Shown here in pieces: positions 7,190 through 14,800 of a DNA stretch of 22,561 bases (its first letter is position 1; each line of letters begins with the position of its first letter). The translations under genes and the position numbers were made by a program. The stretch lies in NCBI GenBank assembly GCA_035624785.1, contig DASPQV010000013.1, forward strand, positions 1 to 22,561, given 5' to 3'. The notes under the pieces were generated by a model. That model was not told the DNA's origin, searched no databases, and worked only from the letters and a program-made list of their open reading frames with translations. The stretch is from JAJZNI01 sp035624785. Lineage in GTDB: Bacteria > Chloroflexota > Dormibacteria > Aeolococcales > Aeolococcaceae.

Positions 7190-7852
7190 ATGGCCAGGAC
7201 AAGACGAAGCAAAGGCGGCGGTGCGGCACGAGCCGTCAAAGGTACGGCTCGTCGGGCCCGGACCCCGGGACGCCGCGCCGGCGCGGGCGGAGATCTTCTG
7301 AAGGCGGTGCAGGGCCTGGTCAAGGCGCTGCCCGTCGGCGACCTGGAGAAGCGACTGGTCGGACTCGAGAAGTCGGTTGCACGCCTCGAAGGCGAGCTCC
7401 GCAAGGCAGTGGCGCAGGTCGCCGCAAAGGTGCGCGCCGGTGCGGCACGGCCGGCGCGAAGGCGTGCAGCGGCCGCTGGGGCTGCGGCCCCGAAGCGCGC
7501 TGTCAAGCGGCGCGGGGCGAAGCGGACCGTAGCCAAGCGGACCGTCGCCAAGCGGACCGTCGCCAAGCGGACCACCGCGAAGCGCACCACCGCCAAGCGG
7601 GCCCCCGCGAAGCGCACCGCCGTCAAGCGGACCGCCGTCAAGCGCACCGCCGCCAAGCGCACCGTGAAGCGTGCCGCCCCCGCAGCGGCCGCCAAGCGCA
7701 CCACCGCCAAGCGGACGGTGAAGCGTGCCGCCCCGGCAGTGGCAGCCAAGCGCGCGCCGGCGAAGCGGACAAGCGCCAAGCGCACCGCAAAGCGCGCCGC
7801 ACCGGCAGCACCGGCTGCCCCGGCCGCACCAGCAGCTCCGCCGGCTCCCTGA
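7190..7852 (+). CDS. Histone H1-like protein with coiled coil and Ala-Lys-Arg repeat tail
   Basis: A 220-residue, very basic protein. Residues 1-34 are Arg/Gly-rich. About residues 36-82 form an amphipathic helix or coiled coil (DLEKRLVGLEKSVARLEGEL). From residue 110 to about 204 a pentapeptide-like repeat based on A-K-R-T-V/T dominates, ending in a Pro/Ala tail. Such tails bind DNA non-specifically in histone H1-like proteins, in actinobacterial HU and in the PhaF and AlgP proteins of Pseudomonas. A nucleoid-organising or granule-associated DNA-binding role is inferred; no HU fold is present. The coiled coil suggests oligomerisation. GGAGG precedes the ATG by 10 bases, giving one of the clearest ribosome-binding sites in the window. 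A strong hairpin terminator follows, so it is probably a single-gene unit. Confidence 0.85.
   Translation: MARTRRSKGGGAARAVKGTARRARTPGRRAGAGGDLLKAVQGLVKALPVGDLEKRLVGLEKSVARLEGELRKAVAQVAAKVRAGAARPARRRAAAAGAAAPKRAVKRRGAKRTVAKRTVAKRTVAKRTTAKRTTAKRAPAKRTAVKRTAVKRTAAKRTVKRAAPAAAAKRTTAKRTVKRAAPAVAAKRAPAKRTSAKRTAKRAAPAAPAAPAAPAAPPAP
7517..7797 (+). repeat. In-gene 15-bp tandem repeats coding AKRTV-type units
   Basis: Imperfect tandem copies of a 15-base unit (GCCAAGCGGACCGTC and variants) code for the five-residue repeats of the basic tail. Units vary at the third and fourth codons. Such arrays often change copy number between strains by slippage. Confidence 0.8.
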
Positions 7853-7872
7853 GCGCAGCGGATCCTGCCCCG

Positions 7873-7910
7873 AGGCCCCCGCGAGCTGAGGCTCGTGGGG
7901 GCCTTCGCTT
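7873..7910 (+). terminator. Strong hairpin terminator after the histone-like gene
   Basis: AGGCCCCCGCGAGC pairs with GCTCGTGGGGGCCT over 14 bp (one G-T wobble) around the loop TGAG, starting 20 bases after the stop codon and followed by TCGCTT. It is the best terminator hairpin in the window. Confidence 0.75.
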
Positions 7911-8150
7911 ACCCACCTGACCTCCGGCTTGGAGCCGGTCTTGTCCACAACCCGAAGCGCGGCGCGAAGCCCCCGCCGACCTCGGACAGACCCAGCACGA
8001 CGGCTGCGCGGCGCACTCCCCCGGGGTTGAAGGCGACCCACCGCTCTCGGCAGGCCTGGCTCGTGACCGCCCCCGCGCGCAGGACAGCCGACCTGGACCA
8101 GCCCGCCCAGACCGGACCGGCCGCCCGGGCCGATCCGCTCCTCCGAGGCG
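7911..8150. other. Gene-free spacer
   Basis: Together with the preceding terminator this makes a 310-base gap between genes. No convincing coding frame is seen. The one notable item is TTGTCCACA at 7941-7949, which equals the DnaA-box form known from high-GC Gram-positive bacteria. A single 9-mer may be chance. Confidence 0.5.
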
Positions 8151-8156
8151 TACCCT
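8151..8156 (+). promoter_or_regulatory. -10 element for the duplicated-domain protein (leaderless start)
   Basis: TACCCT ends six bases before the GTG at 8163. This is the third occurrence of the same hexamer at a gene start in the window. Confidence 0.55.
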
Positions 8157-8162
8157 TGCGCC

Positions 8163-8648
8163 GTGCCCGTGGTGCTGATCAGCTTCCTCGACGGTGAGAT
8201 CGTCCACGCGGAGGTCGGCGACCTCAGCTTCGACGCTGCCGTCCTTGAGGCGGAGGTGCGCGGAGCCGATCCCAACAACGAGCGCGCCCTGTTTCCCCTG
8301 AGCGCCATCCGACAGGTGGTGGTCGGCAACGCGCAGCCTGTGCCCGCCGACCTCGCAAAGTGGGATCGGGCCGCCTTCCATTTCGTCGACGGCCAGGTGA
8401 TGCGCGCCTCGATCGCCCCCGATCCGCGCCTGGGACGCTTCGGCGGTCTCTGGCGGACCGTGGAGCCCGGGCTGCCCGAGATGCGCACCCTCGGCATCCC
8501 TTACACCTCGCTCAAGGGCGTCTTCAAGTTGCGGCGATGGGACAGCCGGCCGGTCTCGGCGCGCTCGGGGACCGAGGGACAGGTCGGGCAGGTGGCCCGT
8601 GTGCTCGCCGAAAGGGATGCGTCCCGACTCACCCAGCGCGTCCATTGA
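8163..8648 (+). CDS. Uncharacterised protein with two DUF6982-like domains
   Basis: A 161-residue soluble protein of unknown function. It looks like an internal duplication. The first half reads ISFLDGEIVHAEV and ends in ALFPLSAIRQVVV (about residues 6-58). The second reads FHFVDGQVMRASI and ends in IPYTSLKGVFKLRRWDS (about residues 77-130). Both follow the pattern F-x-DG, a variable stretch, then L/I-P-x-S-x-[IL]-[KR]-x-V-[FV]. This resembles a small beta-rich domain (DUF6982-type, recalled as RFxDGRVxKG ending in LKAVFFVR) found in bacterial proteins linked to signalling or scaffold roles; that assignment is from memory. A GTG start is chosen because the TACCCT element lies six bases before it. 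The tail is Arg-rich. Confidence 0.7.
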   Translation: MPVVLISFLDGEIVHAEVGDLSFDAAVLEAEVRGADPNNERALFPLSAIRQVVVGNAQPVPADLAKWDRAAFHFVDGQVMRASIAPDPRLGRFGGLWRTVEPGLPEMRTLGIPYTSLKGVFKLRRWDSRPVSARSGTEGQVGQVARVLAERDASRLTQRVH

Positions 8649-8695
8649 GCGGACGGGCGCCTCTGGGCAGGGCCACTGGCAGCGCGCGGCGGCCG

Positions 8696-8723
8696 GACCC
8701 CGGGGCGATCCCGCCCCCGGGTC
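8696..8723 (+). terminator. GC-rich hairpin between genes
   Basis: Arms of 12 bases (GACCCCGGGGCG and CGCCCCCGGGTC) pair with one mismatch around ATCC, 47 bases after the stop of the duplicated-domain gene. It could terminate that gene, but no T-run follows. Confidence 0.35.
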
Positions 8724-8771
8724 GGACCCCGCCGCCGCACCGGCGTCACCGGGGCGTGACGATGCCCGTGC

Positions 8772-8777
8772 TACGGT
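8772..8777 (+). promoter_or_regulatory. -10 element for the UPF0104 membrane protein gene
   Basis: TACGGT ends ten bases before the GTG at 8788, again consistent with a leaderless or near-leaderless transcript. Confidence 0.45.
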
Positions 8778-8787
8778 GGATCGGACC

Positions 8788-9888
8788 GTGGGCCTAACCA
8801 GACCGGTGGCTGAGGAGTCGGACCCGGACCAGGCTCCGGCGCTCCTCGGCCGCATCTTCACCAAGCGCACCCTCCTCTCGATCGTGGCCGCGCTCGTCAT
8901 CGTGGCCCTGGCCGTTTGGCGGGCGCCGATCAACTGGGGAGGCGCGTGGGCGCAGATCCGCCACGCCAACCTCCTCTTCTATGCGCTCGCCCTCCTCGTC
9001 TACTACCTCTCCTTCGTGGCCCGCGGAGCTCGCTGGCAGGTCCTGCTCGCCAACGCCGGGGAGGTGCGCAGGACCAGGCGGCTGGCTCCCGTGGTGCTGG
9101 CGTCGTTCTTCGTCAACTGCGTCGTCCCCGCCAAGCTCGGCGACGTCTACCGTGCCTACCTGGGCGGGGTCCGGGAGCGAATCCCCGGCAGCAAGGCATT
9201 CGGAACGGTGGTCAGCGAGCGCCTCCTCGACCTCTGCGTCCTGATGGCGCTCCTCCTGGTCTCGGGCGGCTATGTCTTCCACAAGCGCTCGTCGGCGGCG
9301 CTGGTCCCCTACGTCATCTTCGGCAGCCTGCTCTGCATGGTGGGCATCGGAGTGATCCTGGCGATGCGCGCGGGCCGCGGCACCCGGCTGCTCCGGCTGC
9401 TCCCGGAGGGGATCTTCCACCGCTACGAGTCCTTCCGGTTCGGCGCCGTCACCTCGCTGCGCCGCTGGCCCACCCTGCTGGGCCTGACCTTCTCCGTCTG
9501 GATCTGCGAGTCCGGCCGGCTCGGCCTGGTCATCGCCGCTCTGGGATACAGCGGGCAGGTGGGCATCTCCCAATTCGTCCTGGTGGCGCTGGTGGCGGCG
9601 CTGCTGACCACCATCCCGTTCACTCCGGGAGGCCTGGGCCTGGTGCAGGCCGGTGTCGTCGGCGCGCTCGTGGTGGTGACCGATGTCGGTGTGACCCGGG
9701 CCACGGCGATCGCGCTGCTCGACGGCAGCATCAGCTACGCGAGCCTGCTGGTCTTCGGGTTCATCGCCTTCGCGGCCGTCAACGTGCGCTCCAGGGTGAC
9801 CGAGACCGCGTCGGCGAGAGGCGAGCGCCGGGAGCACGATGCCGGGGTCACTCCGCCCGGCGCGGCGGCGGCAGAGCGGCTGGGGTGA
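8788..9888 (+). CDS. UPF0104 / lysylphosphatidylglycerol synthase-type transmembrane protein
   Basis: A 366-residue integral membrane protein of the LPG_synthase_TM/UPF0104 family, related to the flippase half of MprF and to AglD-type proteins. About eight hydrophobic segments are seen, starting with LLSIVAALVIVALAVWRAPI. Family signatures are visible: FVARGARWQVLL after TM2, FVNCVVPAKLGDVYRAYL, SERLLDLCVLMALLL, and the late TTIPFTPGGLGLVQAG motif. No C-terminal aminoacyl-transfer domain is present, so it is not a complete MprF. The GTG at 8788 is preferred because of the promoter 10 bases upstream; GTG at 8776 and 8806 are alternatives. It is followed after 22 bases by a sugar-nucleotide epimerase, which suggests a role in export or modification of a glycolipid or polysaccharide precursor; this is inference. 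Confidence 0.87.
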   Translation: MGLTRPVAEESDPDQAPALLGRIFTKRTLLSIVAALVIVALAVWRAPINWGGAWAQIRHANLLFYALALLVYYLSFVARGARWQVLLANAGEVRRTRRLAPVVLASFFVNCVVPAKLGDVYRAYLGGVRERIPGSKAFGTVVSERLLDLCVLMALLLVSGGYVFHKRSSAALVPYVIFGSLLCMVGIGVILAMRAGRGTRLLRLLPEGIFHRYESFRFGAVTSLRRWPTLLGLTFSVWICESGRLGLVIAALGYSGQVGISQFVLVALVAALLTTIPFTPGGLGLVQAGVVGALVVVTDVGVTRATAIALLDGSISYASLLVFGFIAFAAVNVRSRVTETASARGERREHDAGVTPPGAAAAERLG

Positions 9889-9893
9889 GACGA

Positions 9894-9901
9894 GGGGGAG
9901 G
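9894..9901 (+). promoter_or_regulatory. Ribosome-binding site of the epimerase gene
   Basis: GGGGGAGG lies nine bases before the GTG at 9911 and decides this start over in-frame codons upstream that fall inside the preceding gene. Confidence 0.7.
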
Positions 9902-9910
9902 ATCTCTGCG

Positions 9911-10843
9911 GTGAGAGTGCTGGTCAGCGGGGGGGCCGGGTTCATCGGCTCACACCTGGCCGACGCGCTGGTGGCCGCCGGCCACCGGGTCACCGTCCTC
10001 GACAACCTCTCGCGCGGCCGCCGCTCCCAGGTGCCCGAGGGGGCGTGCCTCGTGGAGGCGGACGTCTGCGACGAGCTGGAGGGCATCCTCGCGGAGGCGC
10101 GGCCGGAGGTGGTCTTCCATCACGCCGCCCAGATCGACGTGCGCTACTCGGTGGCCGAGCCGCTCGAGGACGCGCGGGTCAACGTCCTCGGCACCGTGAA
10201 CCTGCTGCAGGCGTCTGCGGCGGCCGGGGTTCGGCGACTGGTGTTCGCCAGCAGCGGGGGCGCGATCTACGGGGACACCGACGAACGACCCACCCCGGAG
10301 ACCCATCCGCTCCGGCCGGCATCCAACTACGGCGCCGCCAAGGCCGCCGGGGAGCTGTACGGTCAGGTCTACGCGCAGCTCTCCGGCATGGGTTTCGTGG
10401 CGCTCCGCTACGCCAACGTCTACGGCCCCCGCCAGGACCCCCACGGTGAGGCGGGCGTGGTCGCCATCTTCGCGGACGGGCTGCTTCGCGGCCAGCTGCC
10501 CACGGTCAACGGAGACGGCGGCCAGACCCGCGACTACGTCTACGTGTCGGACGTGGTCGCGGCGAACCTGGCGGCGATGAGCGCCCCGCCGGGCAGCTAC
10601 AACATCGGGACCGGTGTCGAGACCGATGTCAACCAGCTCTACTCCGAGCTGGCCCGGATCACCGGGGTCACGGCGCCCGCGCGGCACGGGCCGGCCAAGC
10701 GGGGAGAGCAGCAGCACTCCTGCCTCGATGCCTCCCTGGCCGCCTCCCAGCTGGGATGGACCCCACGGGTCGGGTTGGCCAAGGGTCTCGAGGCCACCGT
10801 CGCCCACTTCCGCGAGACGCTCAGCTCCGGGACGCTGCGCTAG
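9911..10843 (+). CDS. NAD-dependent epimerase/dehydratase (UDP-glucose 4-epimerase-like)
   Basis: A 310-residue extended short-chain dehydrogenase that probably epimerises or dehydrates a nucleotide sugar in the cytoplasm. The NAD-binding GGAGFIGSHL motif (7-16) opens the protein, followed by the LDNLSRGRR adenosine-binding segment and HHAAQIDVRYSV. The active site shows SSGGAIYG and Tyr140-x-x-x-Lys144 in NYGAAKAAGE. RYANVYGPRQDP and GDGGQTRDYVYVSDVV are typical of GalE/RfbB-type enzymes. The length fits the bacterial family (300-340). The GTG start has a very good ribosome-binding site, GGGGGAGG at 9894-9901, nine bases upstream. This contrasts with the leaderless starts and fits an internal gene of an operon with the UPF0104 gene. 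The exact sugar cannot be read from the sequence. The 3' end overlaps the convergent gene by 23 bases. Confidence 0.92.
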   Translation: MRVLVSGGAGFIGSHLADALVAAGHRVTVLDNLSRGRRSQVPEGACLVEADVCDELEGILAEARPEVVFHHAAQIDVRYSVAEPLEDARVNVLGTVNLLQASAAAGVRRLVFASSGGAIYGDTDERPTPETHPLRPASNYGAAKAAGELYGQVYAQLSGMGFVALRYANVYGPRQDPHGEAGVVAIFADGLLRGQLPTVNGDGGQTRDYVYVSDVVAANLAAMSAPPGSYNIGTGVETDVNQLYSELARITGVTAPARHGPAKRGEQQHSCLDASLAASQLGWTPRVGLAKGLEATVAHFRETLSSGTLR

Positions 10844-11267
10844 GGGCTGCCGCGCCCGCCCTCACCGCCTCGAGGCAGCGGCTCGCATGGTCGAGCAGGG
10901 CTCGCGCGCCAGCCTGGAGCCCCGGATTTCCCGGGTATGCCGAGCTCTCCATGATCCGGGCGGCCCAGGCGCAATCGTCGGCGGCGGCGCCGAGCAGCCC
11001 CAGGGCCGAGGCGTGCTCGGAATCCGGGCGGGGATCCGCCTGGGCGACCCGCTGGGCGACGCCAGAGCCCAGCCGGCGGGCCCGGTGGATCCCCGACGAG
11101 GCGGGCGGGTCCTCGGTGTCGAGGAGGCCCAGAGCCTCCTCCAGGGCAGCGGCGAGAGCTCCGGGGTCCAGGTCGGCGGGGGGGCGCGAGGCGGGCGCAC
11201 CCATGGCCCGGTAGGCGAACAGCAGCCCCAGGACCAGGACCACGAAGACCCCGATGTAGACGGCCAT
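10821..11267 (-). CDS. Small membrane-anchored protein of unknown function
   Basis: I do not recognise this 148-residue product. It begins with one hydrophobic helix (MAVYIGVFVVLVLGLLFAY), then a Pro/Ala linker (about 20-35) and a helical, Ala-rich domain containing LEEALGLLDTEDPP and LLGAAADDCAWAARIMES. The layout is an N-terminally anchored helical domain, with the topology not determined. The ATG at 11267 is chosen because it begins the membrane helix; GGTGGAGG is nearly adjacent to it. An in-frame ATG at 11306 would add 13 residues. It lies downstream of infA on the same strand, separated by 118 bases with hairpins, and overlaps the 3' end of the convergent epimerase gene by 23 bases. Confidence 0.6.
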   Translation of the reverse strand: MAVYIGVFVVLVLGLLFAYRAMGAPASRPPADLDPGALAAALEEALGLLDTEDPPASSGIHRARRLGSGVAQRVAQADPRPDSEHASALGLLGAAADDCAWAARIMESSAYPGNPGLQAGARALLDHASRCLEAVRAGAAAPSAASRS

Positions 11268-11316
11268 GCCTCCACCAGTGTCCTGGATTCGAGGCCCGGA
11301 GACCATGAGCGAGGCA

Positions 11317-11333
11317 GGTCCCCGGAGGGGACC
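11317..11333. other. Perfect 7-bp hairpin between infA and the small membrane protein gene
   Basis: GGTCCCC and GGGGACC pair perfectly around a 3-base loop, about 50 bases after the infA stop and upstream of the small membrane protein gene. It may contribute to termination or to the leader of the downstream gene. Confidence 0.35.
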
Positions 11334-11358
11334 GGTCTGGGCGCCAGGGTCCAGGCGG

Positions 11359-11373
11359 CGGGCCTGCGGCCCG
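11359..11373 (-). terminator. Hairpin just downstream of infA
   Basis: On the minus strand CGGGCC and GGCCCG pair around GCA, 12 bases after the infA TAA, preceded by the palindrome GAGCGCGCTC. The position suits a terminator, but no T-tract follows. Confidence 0.35.
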
Positions 11374-11385
11374 GCGAGCGCGCTC

Positions 11386-11694
11386 TTACTTGTAGCGGAA
11401 GGTGATCCGGCCCCGGCTCAGATCGTAGGGGCTGAGCTCGACTCGCACCTTGTCGCCGATCAGGATGCGGATGTAGAACTTCCGCATCTTCCCGGACGTG
11501 TAGGCCAGGACCTCCTGCCCGGTCTGCAGCTTGACCCGGAACATGGCGTTGGGCAGGGGCTCGACCACGGTGGCGTCCATCTCGATCGTCTCCTCCTTGA
11601 CCTCCGCGGGTGCGGCGCCGTCGCCGGCCACCTCCCGACGCCGCGCAGGCGGGCGCCGGCGGGTCACACCGGGACGGGGAGGACGTCGAGCCAA
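11386..11694 (-). CDS. infA: Translation initiation factor IF-1, N-terminally extended
   Basis: IF-1 is a small OB-fold protein that binds the A site of the 30S subunit during initiation. Residues 32-102 match canonical IF-1 almost end to end: ATVVEPLPNAMFRVKL, SGKMRKFYIRIL, GDKVRVELSPYDLSRGRITF and the C-terminal RYK. The usual protein is about 72 residues; this one is predicted at 102 because no start codon lies at the usual place. The extension is Arg/Pro-rich (ARRPPRPGVTRRRPPARRR). A TTG start at 11694 is chosen because GAGAGGAG sits a few bases upstream and a -10-like TATACG precedes it. Internal GTG codons at the PGV and REV positions would give 93 and 81 residues but lack a spaced ribosome-binding site. 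The gene is alone, not inside a ribosomal-protein cluster, and is divergent from metH. Confidence 0.88.
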   Translation of the reverse strand: MARRPPRPGVTRRRPPARRREVAGDGAAPAEVKEETIEMDATVVEPLPNAMFRVKLQTGQEVLAYTSGKMRKFYIRILIGDKVRVELSPYDLSRGRITFRYK

Positions 11695-11706
11695 GTGATC
11701 TCCTCT

Positions 11707-11712
11707 CGTATA
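11707..11712 (-). promoter_or_regulatory. -10-like element for infA
   Basis: TATACG on the minus strand ends 12 bases before the TTG start. It shares four bases with a TATAGT facing metH, so the two promoters overlap back to back. Confidence 0.4.
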
Positions 11713-11714
11713 GT
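11709..11714 (+). promoter_or_regulatory. -10 element for metH
   Basis: TATAGT is a near-consensus -10 facing metH. It implies a leader of about 90 bases. No better -10 is found nearer the metH ATG, and there is no clear ribosome-binding site just before that ATG. Confidence 0.4.
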
Positions 11715-11764
11715 GGCCACAGTTCGGCCGGCTACCGAGCGTAGCACGGCCGCCTGCGCCGATA

Positions 11765-11785
11765 CCGGAGCGCCGGAGGCTCCGG
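11765..11785 (+). promoter_or_regulatory. Perfect hairpin in the metH leader
   Basis: CCGGAGC and GCTCCGG form a perfect 7-bp stem around a 7-base loop, 26 bases before the metH ATG. It would lie within the predicted leader RNA. The leader is too short for a cobalamin riboswitch and I see no B12-box or SAM-riboswitch consensus. An attenuator-like or mRNA-stability role is possible. Confidence 0.35.
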
Positions 11786-11811
11786 GTCCAGGACACTAGC
11801 CAGCACCGATT

Positions 11812-14800
11812 ATGGATTCCACACCCCCATCTCACGCCCTGCCCAGCCCGCGGAGCGGTTACCTGGGCGCGCTCGACGAGCGCGTGCTGGTTTTCGACGG
11901 CGCCATGGGAACTGCCCTCCAGGCGTTCGAGCCGACCGCCGAGCAGTTCGGCGGCCCTCGCCTGGAGGGGTGGATCGACGGTCTGGTGCTGCACAGCCCC
12001 GACCTGGTCGAGAGGGTCCACCGCGCCTACCTCGAGTCGGGCGCCGACGTCATCGAGACCTGCACCTTCCAGAGCACTCCCATCCGCCACCGGGAGTGGG
12101 GCGCCGAGGGACGCACCGAGGAGCTCAACGAGAGCGCCGCGAAGCTGGCCCGCCGCCTCGCCGACGAGCACTCCACAGCTGATCAGCCCCGGTTCGTGGC
12201 GGGGAGCATGGGCCCGTCCGGCTACCTGCCGGCGAGCAGCGACCCATCGCTGGGCGCCATCAGCTTCCGCGACCTGGCCGGCGCCTTCCGGACCCAGGCC
12301 TGCGGCCTGCTGGCCGGCGGCGTCGACCTCCTGATCATCGAGACCGGCCAGGACATCCTGGAGATGAAGGCCGCGGTCTTCGGTGCTCGCGAGGCGATGG
12401 CGCGGGTCGGGCGCACCGTTCCCATCCAGGCCCAGGCCTCGCTCGACGTCTCGGGGCGGATGCTGCTCGGCACCGACATCGCCGCAGTGCTCACCATCCT
12501 CGAGGGTCTCCGCGTCGACGTCGTCGGGCTGAACTGCGGGACCGGTCCGGACTACATGGGTGAGCCGCTCCGTTACCTCGCCGAGCACACCCGGCTGCCC
12601 ATCTCCTGCATCCCCAACGCCGGGCTGCCCATCAACGTGGGCGGCCGTGCCCATTACCCGATGCTCCCCGTCCCGCTGGCCGAGCAGCTGGCGAGCTTCG
12701 TCCGCGATCTGCGGATCAATGTGGTCGGCGGCTGCTGCGGCACTACCCCGGCTCACATCGGGGAGGTGGTGGCACGGGTGCGCGGGCTGCCCGCCACCGC
12801 GCGGGCACCGGAGGAGCGCCCGAGGCTGGCGTCGAGCATCCGGGCGATCGAATTGCACCAGGAGCCGAGGCCGCTGCTCATCGGGGAACGGGTCAACGCC
12901 CAGGGGTCACGCCGGATCAAGGAGATGCTGCTCGCCGACGACTACGAGGGCATCCTGCGGGTGGCCAAGGGCCAGGTCGAGGGGGGCGCCCACTCCCTCG
13001 ACGTCTGCGTGGCGCTCACCGAGCGGGCCGACGAGGCCGGCCAGATGGCCGCCACCGTCAAGACCCTGCAGCAGGCCGTCGAGGTGCCGCTCTGCATCGA
13101 CTCCACCGAGGCCGAGGTGATCCGGGTGGCCCTGGAGAGCTACCCCGGCCGGGGCATCGTCAACTCGATAAACATGGAGAGCGGGCGGGCCCGCTGCGAC
13201 GCGGTGCTGCCGCTGGTCCGCGACCACGGCCAGGCGGTCATCGCCCTCACCATCGACGAGAGGGGGATGGCCAAGACCCGGGAGCGCAAGCTCGAGGTGG
13301 CCCGCCAGATCCGCGACATCGCGTGTGGCGAATACGGCCTGGCGGCCCACCAGCTGATCTTCGATGACCTCACCTTCACCCTGGCCACGGGGGACCCCGA
13401 CCTGGCCGATTCGGCGCTGGAGACCCTGGAGGGTATCCGGCTGATCAAGCGCGAGCTCCCGGGTGTGCTCACCTCACTGGGGGTGAGCAACGTCTCCTTC
13501 GGTCTGACCCCGCCGGCCCGGGCGGTGCTCAACTCCGTATTCCTCCATCACGCGGTCGAGGCGGGCCTGGACGCGGCCATCGTCAACCCGGCCCACACCG
13601 TTCCCTACGCCGAGGTCGGCGAGCAGCGCCGCGAGCTCGCCGAGGACCTGATCTTCAACCGGCGCGAGGATGCCCTGGCCCGCTACATCGAGCACTTCGC
13701 GGGGGTCACCGAGAGGGTGGGGGCCGAGAAGGTGGACCCCTTCGCGGGCATGGCGGCCCCGGAGCGGATCCACGCTCAGATCCTCCATCGCCGCAAGGAG
13801 GGCATCGAGGCCCTGATCGACGAGGCGCTGCGTGACCGCGACCCGGTGGCGGTGCTCAACGACATCCTGCTGCCGGCCATGAAGGACGTGGGTGACCGGT
13901 TCGGCGCCGGGGAGCTGATCCTGCCCTTTGTCCTGCAGAGCGCCGAGGTGATGAAGCGCGCCGTCGCCCACCTGGAGCAGCACCTGGATCGCTCCGAGGG
14001 CCATGCCAAGGGGCAGGTGGTGCTGGCCACCGTCTTCGGCGATGTTCACGACATCGGCAAGAACCTGGTCAAGACCATCCTCTCCAACAACGGCTACACG
14101 GTCCATGACCTGGGCAAGCAGGTGCCCCTGAACACCATCATCGACAAGGCCGAGGAGGTGCGCGCCGACGTCATCGGCCTCTCGGCGCTGCTGGTCTCGA
14201 CCAGCAAGCAGATGCCGATGATGGTCGCCGAGCTGGACAAGCGCGGGCTGCGCTACCCGGTGATCATCGGGGGAGCGGCCATCAACCGCGGCTTCGGCCG
14301 CCGCATCCTCCACCTCGACGGCGAGCGCCTCTACGAGCCCGGCGTCTTCTACTGCAAGGACGCCTTCGAGGGCCTGGAGACCTGCGACCAGCTCATCGAC
14401 CCGGCCCGGCGTGACCCGCTGGTGGAGCGGATCCGGGACGAGGCGCGGACCTTCCGGCAGCGCGAGCTGGCCAGGGAGAGCGACGGATCGGCCGCAACGG
14501 CGGCCCCGGCGCGGGCTCGCAGCGACACCCGCAGCGACGTGCCGATCCCCACCCCTCCGTTCTGGGGGGCCCAGGTGGTGACGGGCATCAATCCCCAGGC
14601 GGTCTATCCCCACATCGACCGCACCTCCCTCTTCAAGATGAGCTGGCAGTTCCGGGGCGTTCGCGATCCGAAGAGGTGGGAAGAGCTGGTGCGCACCGAG
14701 CTGGAGCCCCGGCTGGAGAGGTCGCTGCGCGAGGCCCAGCGGGACGGCTGGCTGGAGCTGCAGGCCGTCTACGGGTACTGGCCGGCGCTGGCCGAGGGGG

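Noticed and set aside
7517..7797. CRISPR-like array from regularly spaced repeats
   Set aside because: The 15-bp repeats are contiguous, in frame and code the AKRT tail; there are no spacers or cas genes.
7895..8197. A 100-codon plus-strand open frame after the terminator
   Set aside because: It begins inside the terminator hairpin, lacks a ribosome-binding site or promoter, has no recognisable sequence, and overlaps the next gene out of frame.
11695..11811. Cobalamin or SAM riboswitch before metH
   Set aside because: The region is only 117 bases, and no B12-box or SAM core consensus can be found; only a simple hairpin is present.
11695..12858. Continuation of the infA frame upstream to a 490-residue protein
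   Set aside because: The added part is antisense to metH and has no motif; conserved IF-1 sequence occupies only the last 71 residues and a TTG with a ribosome-binding site is available.
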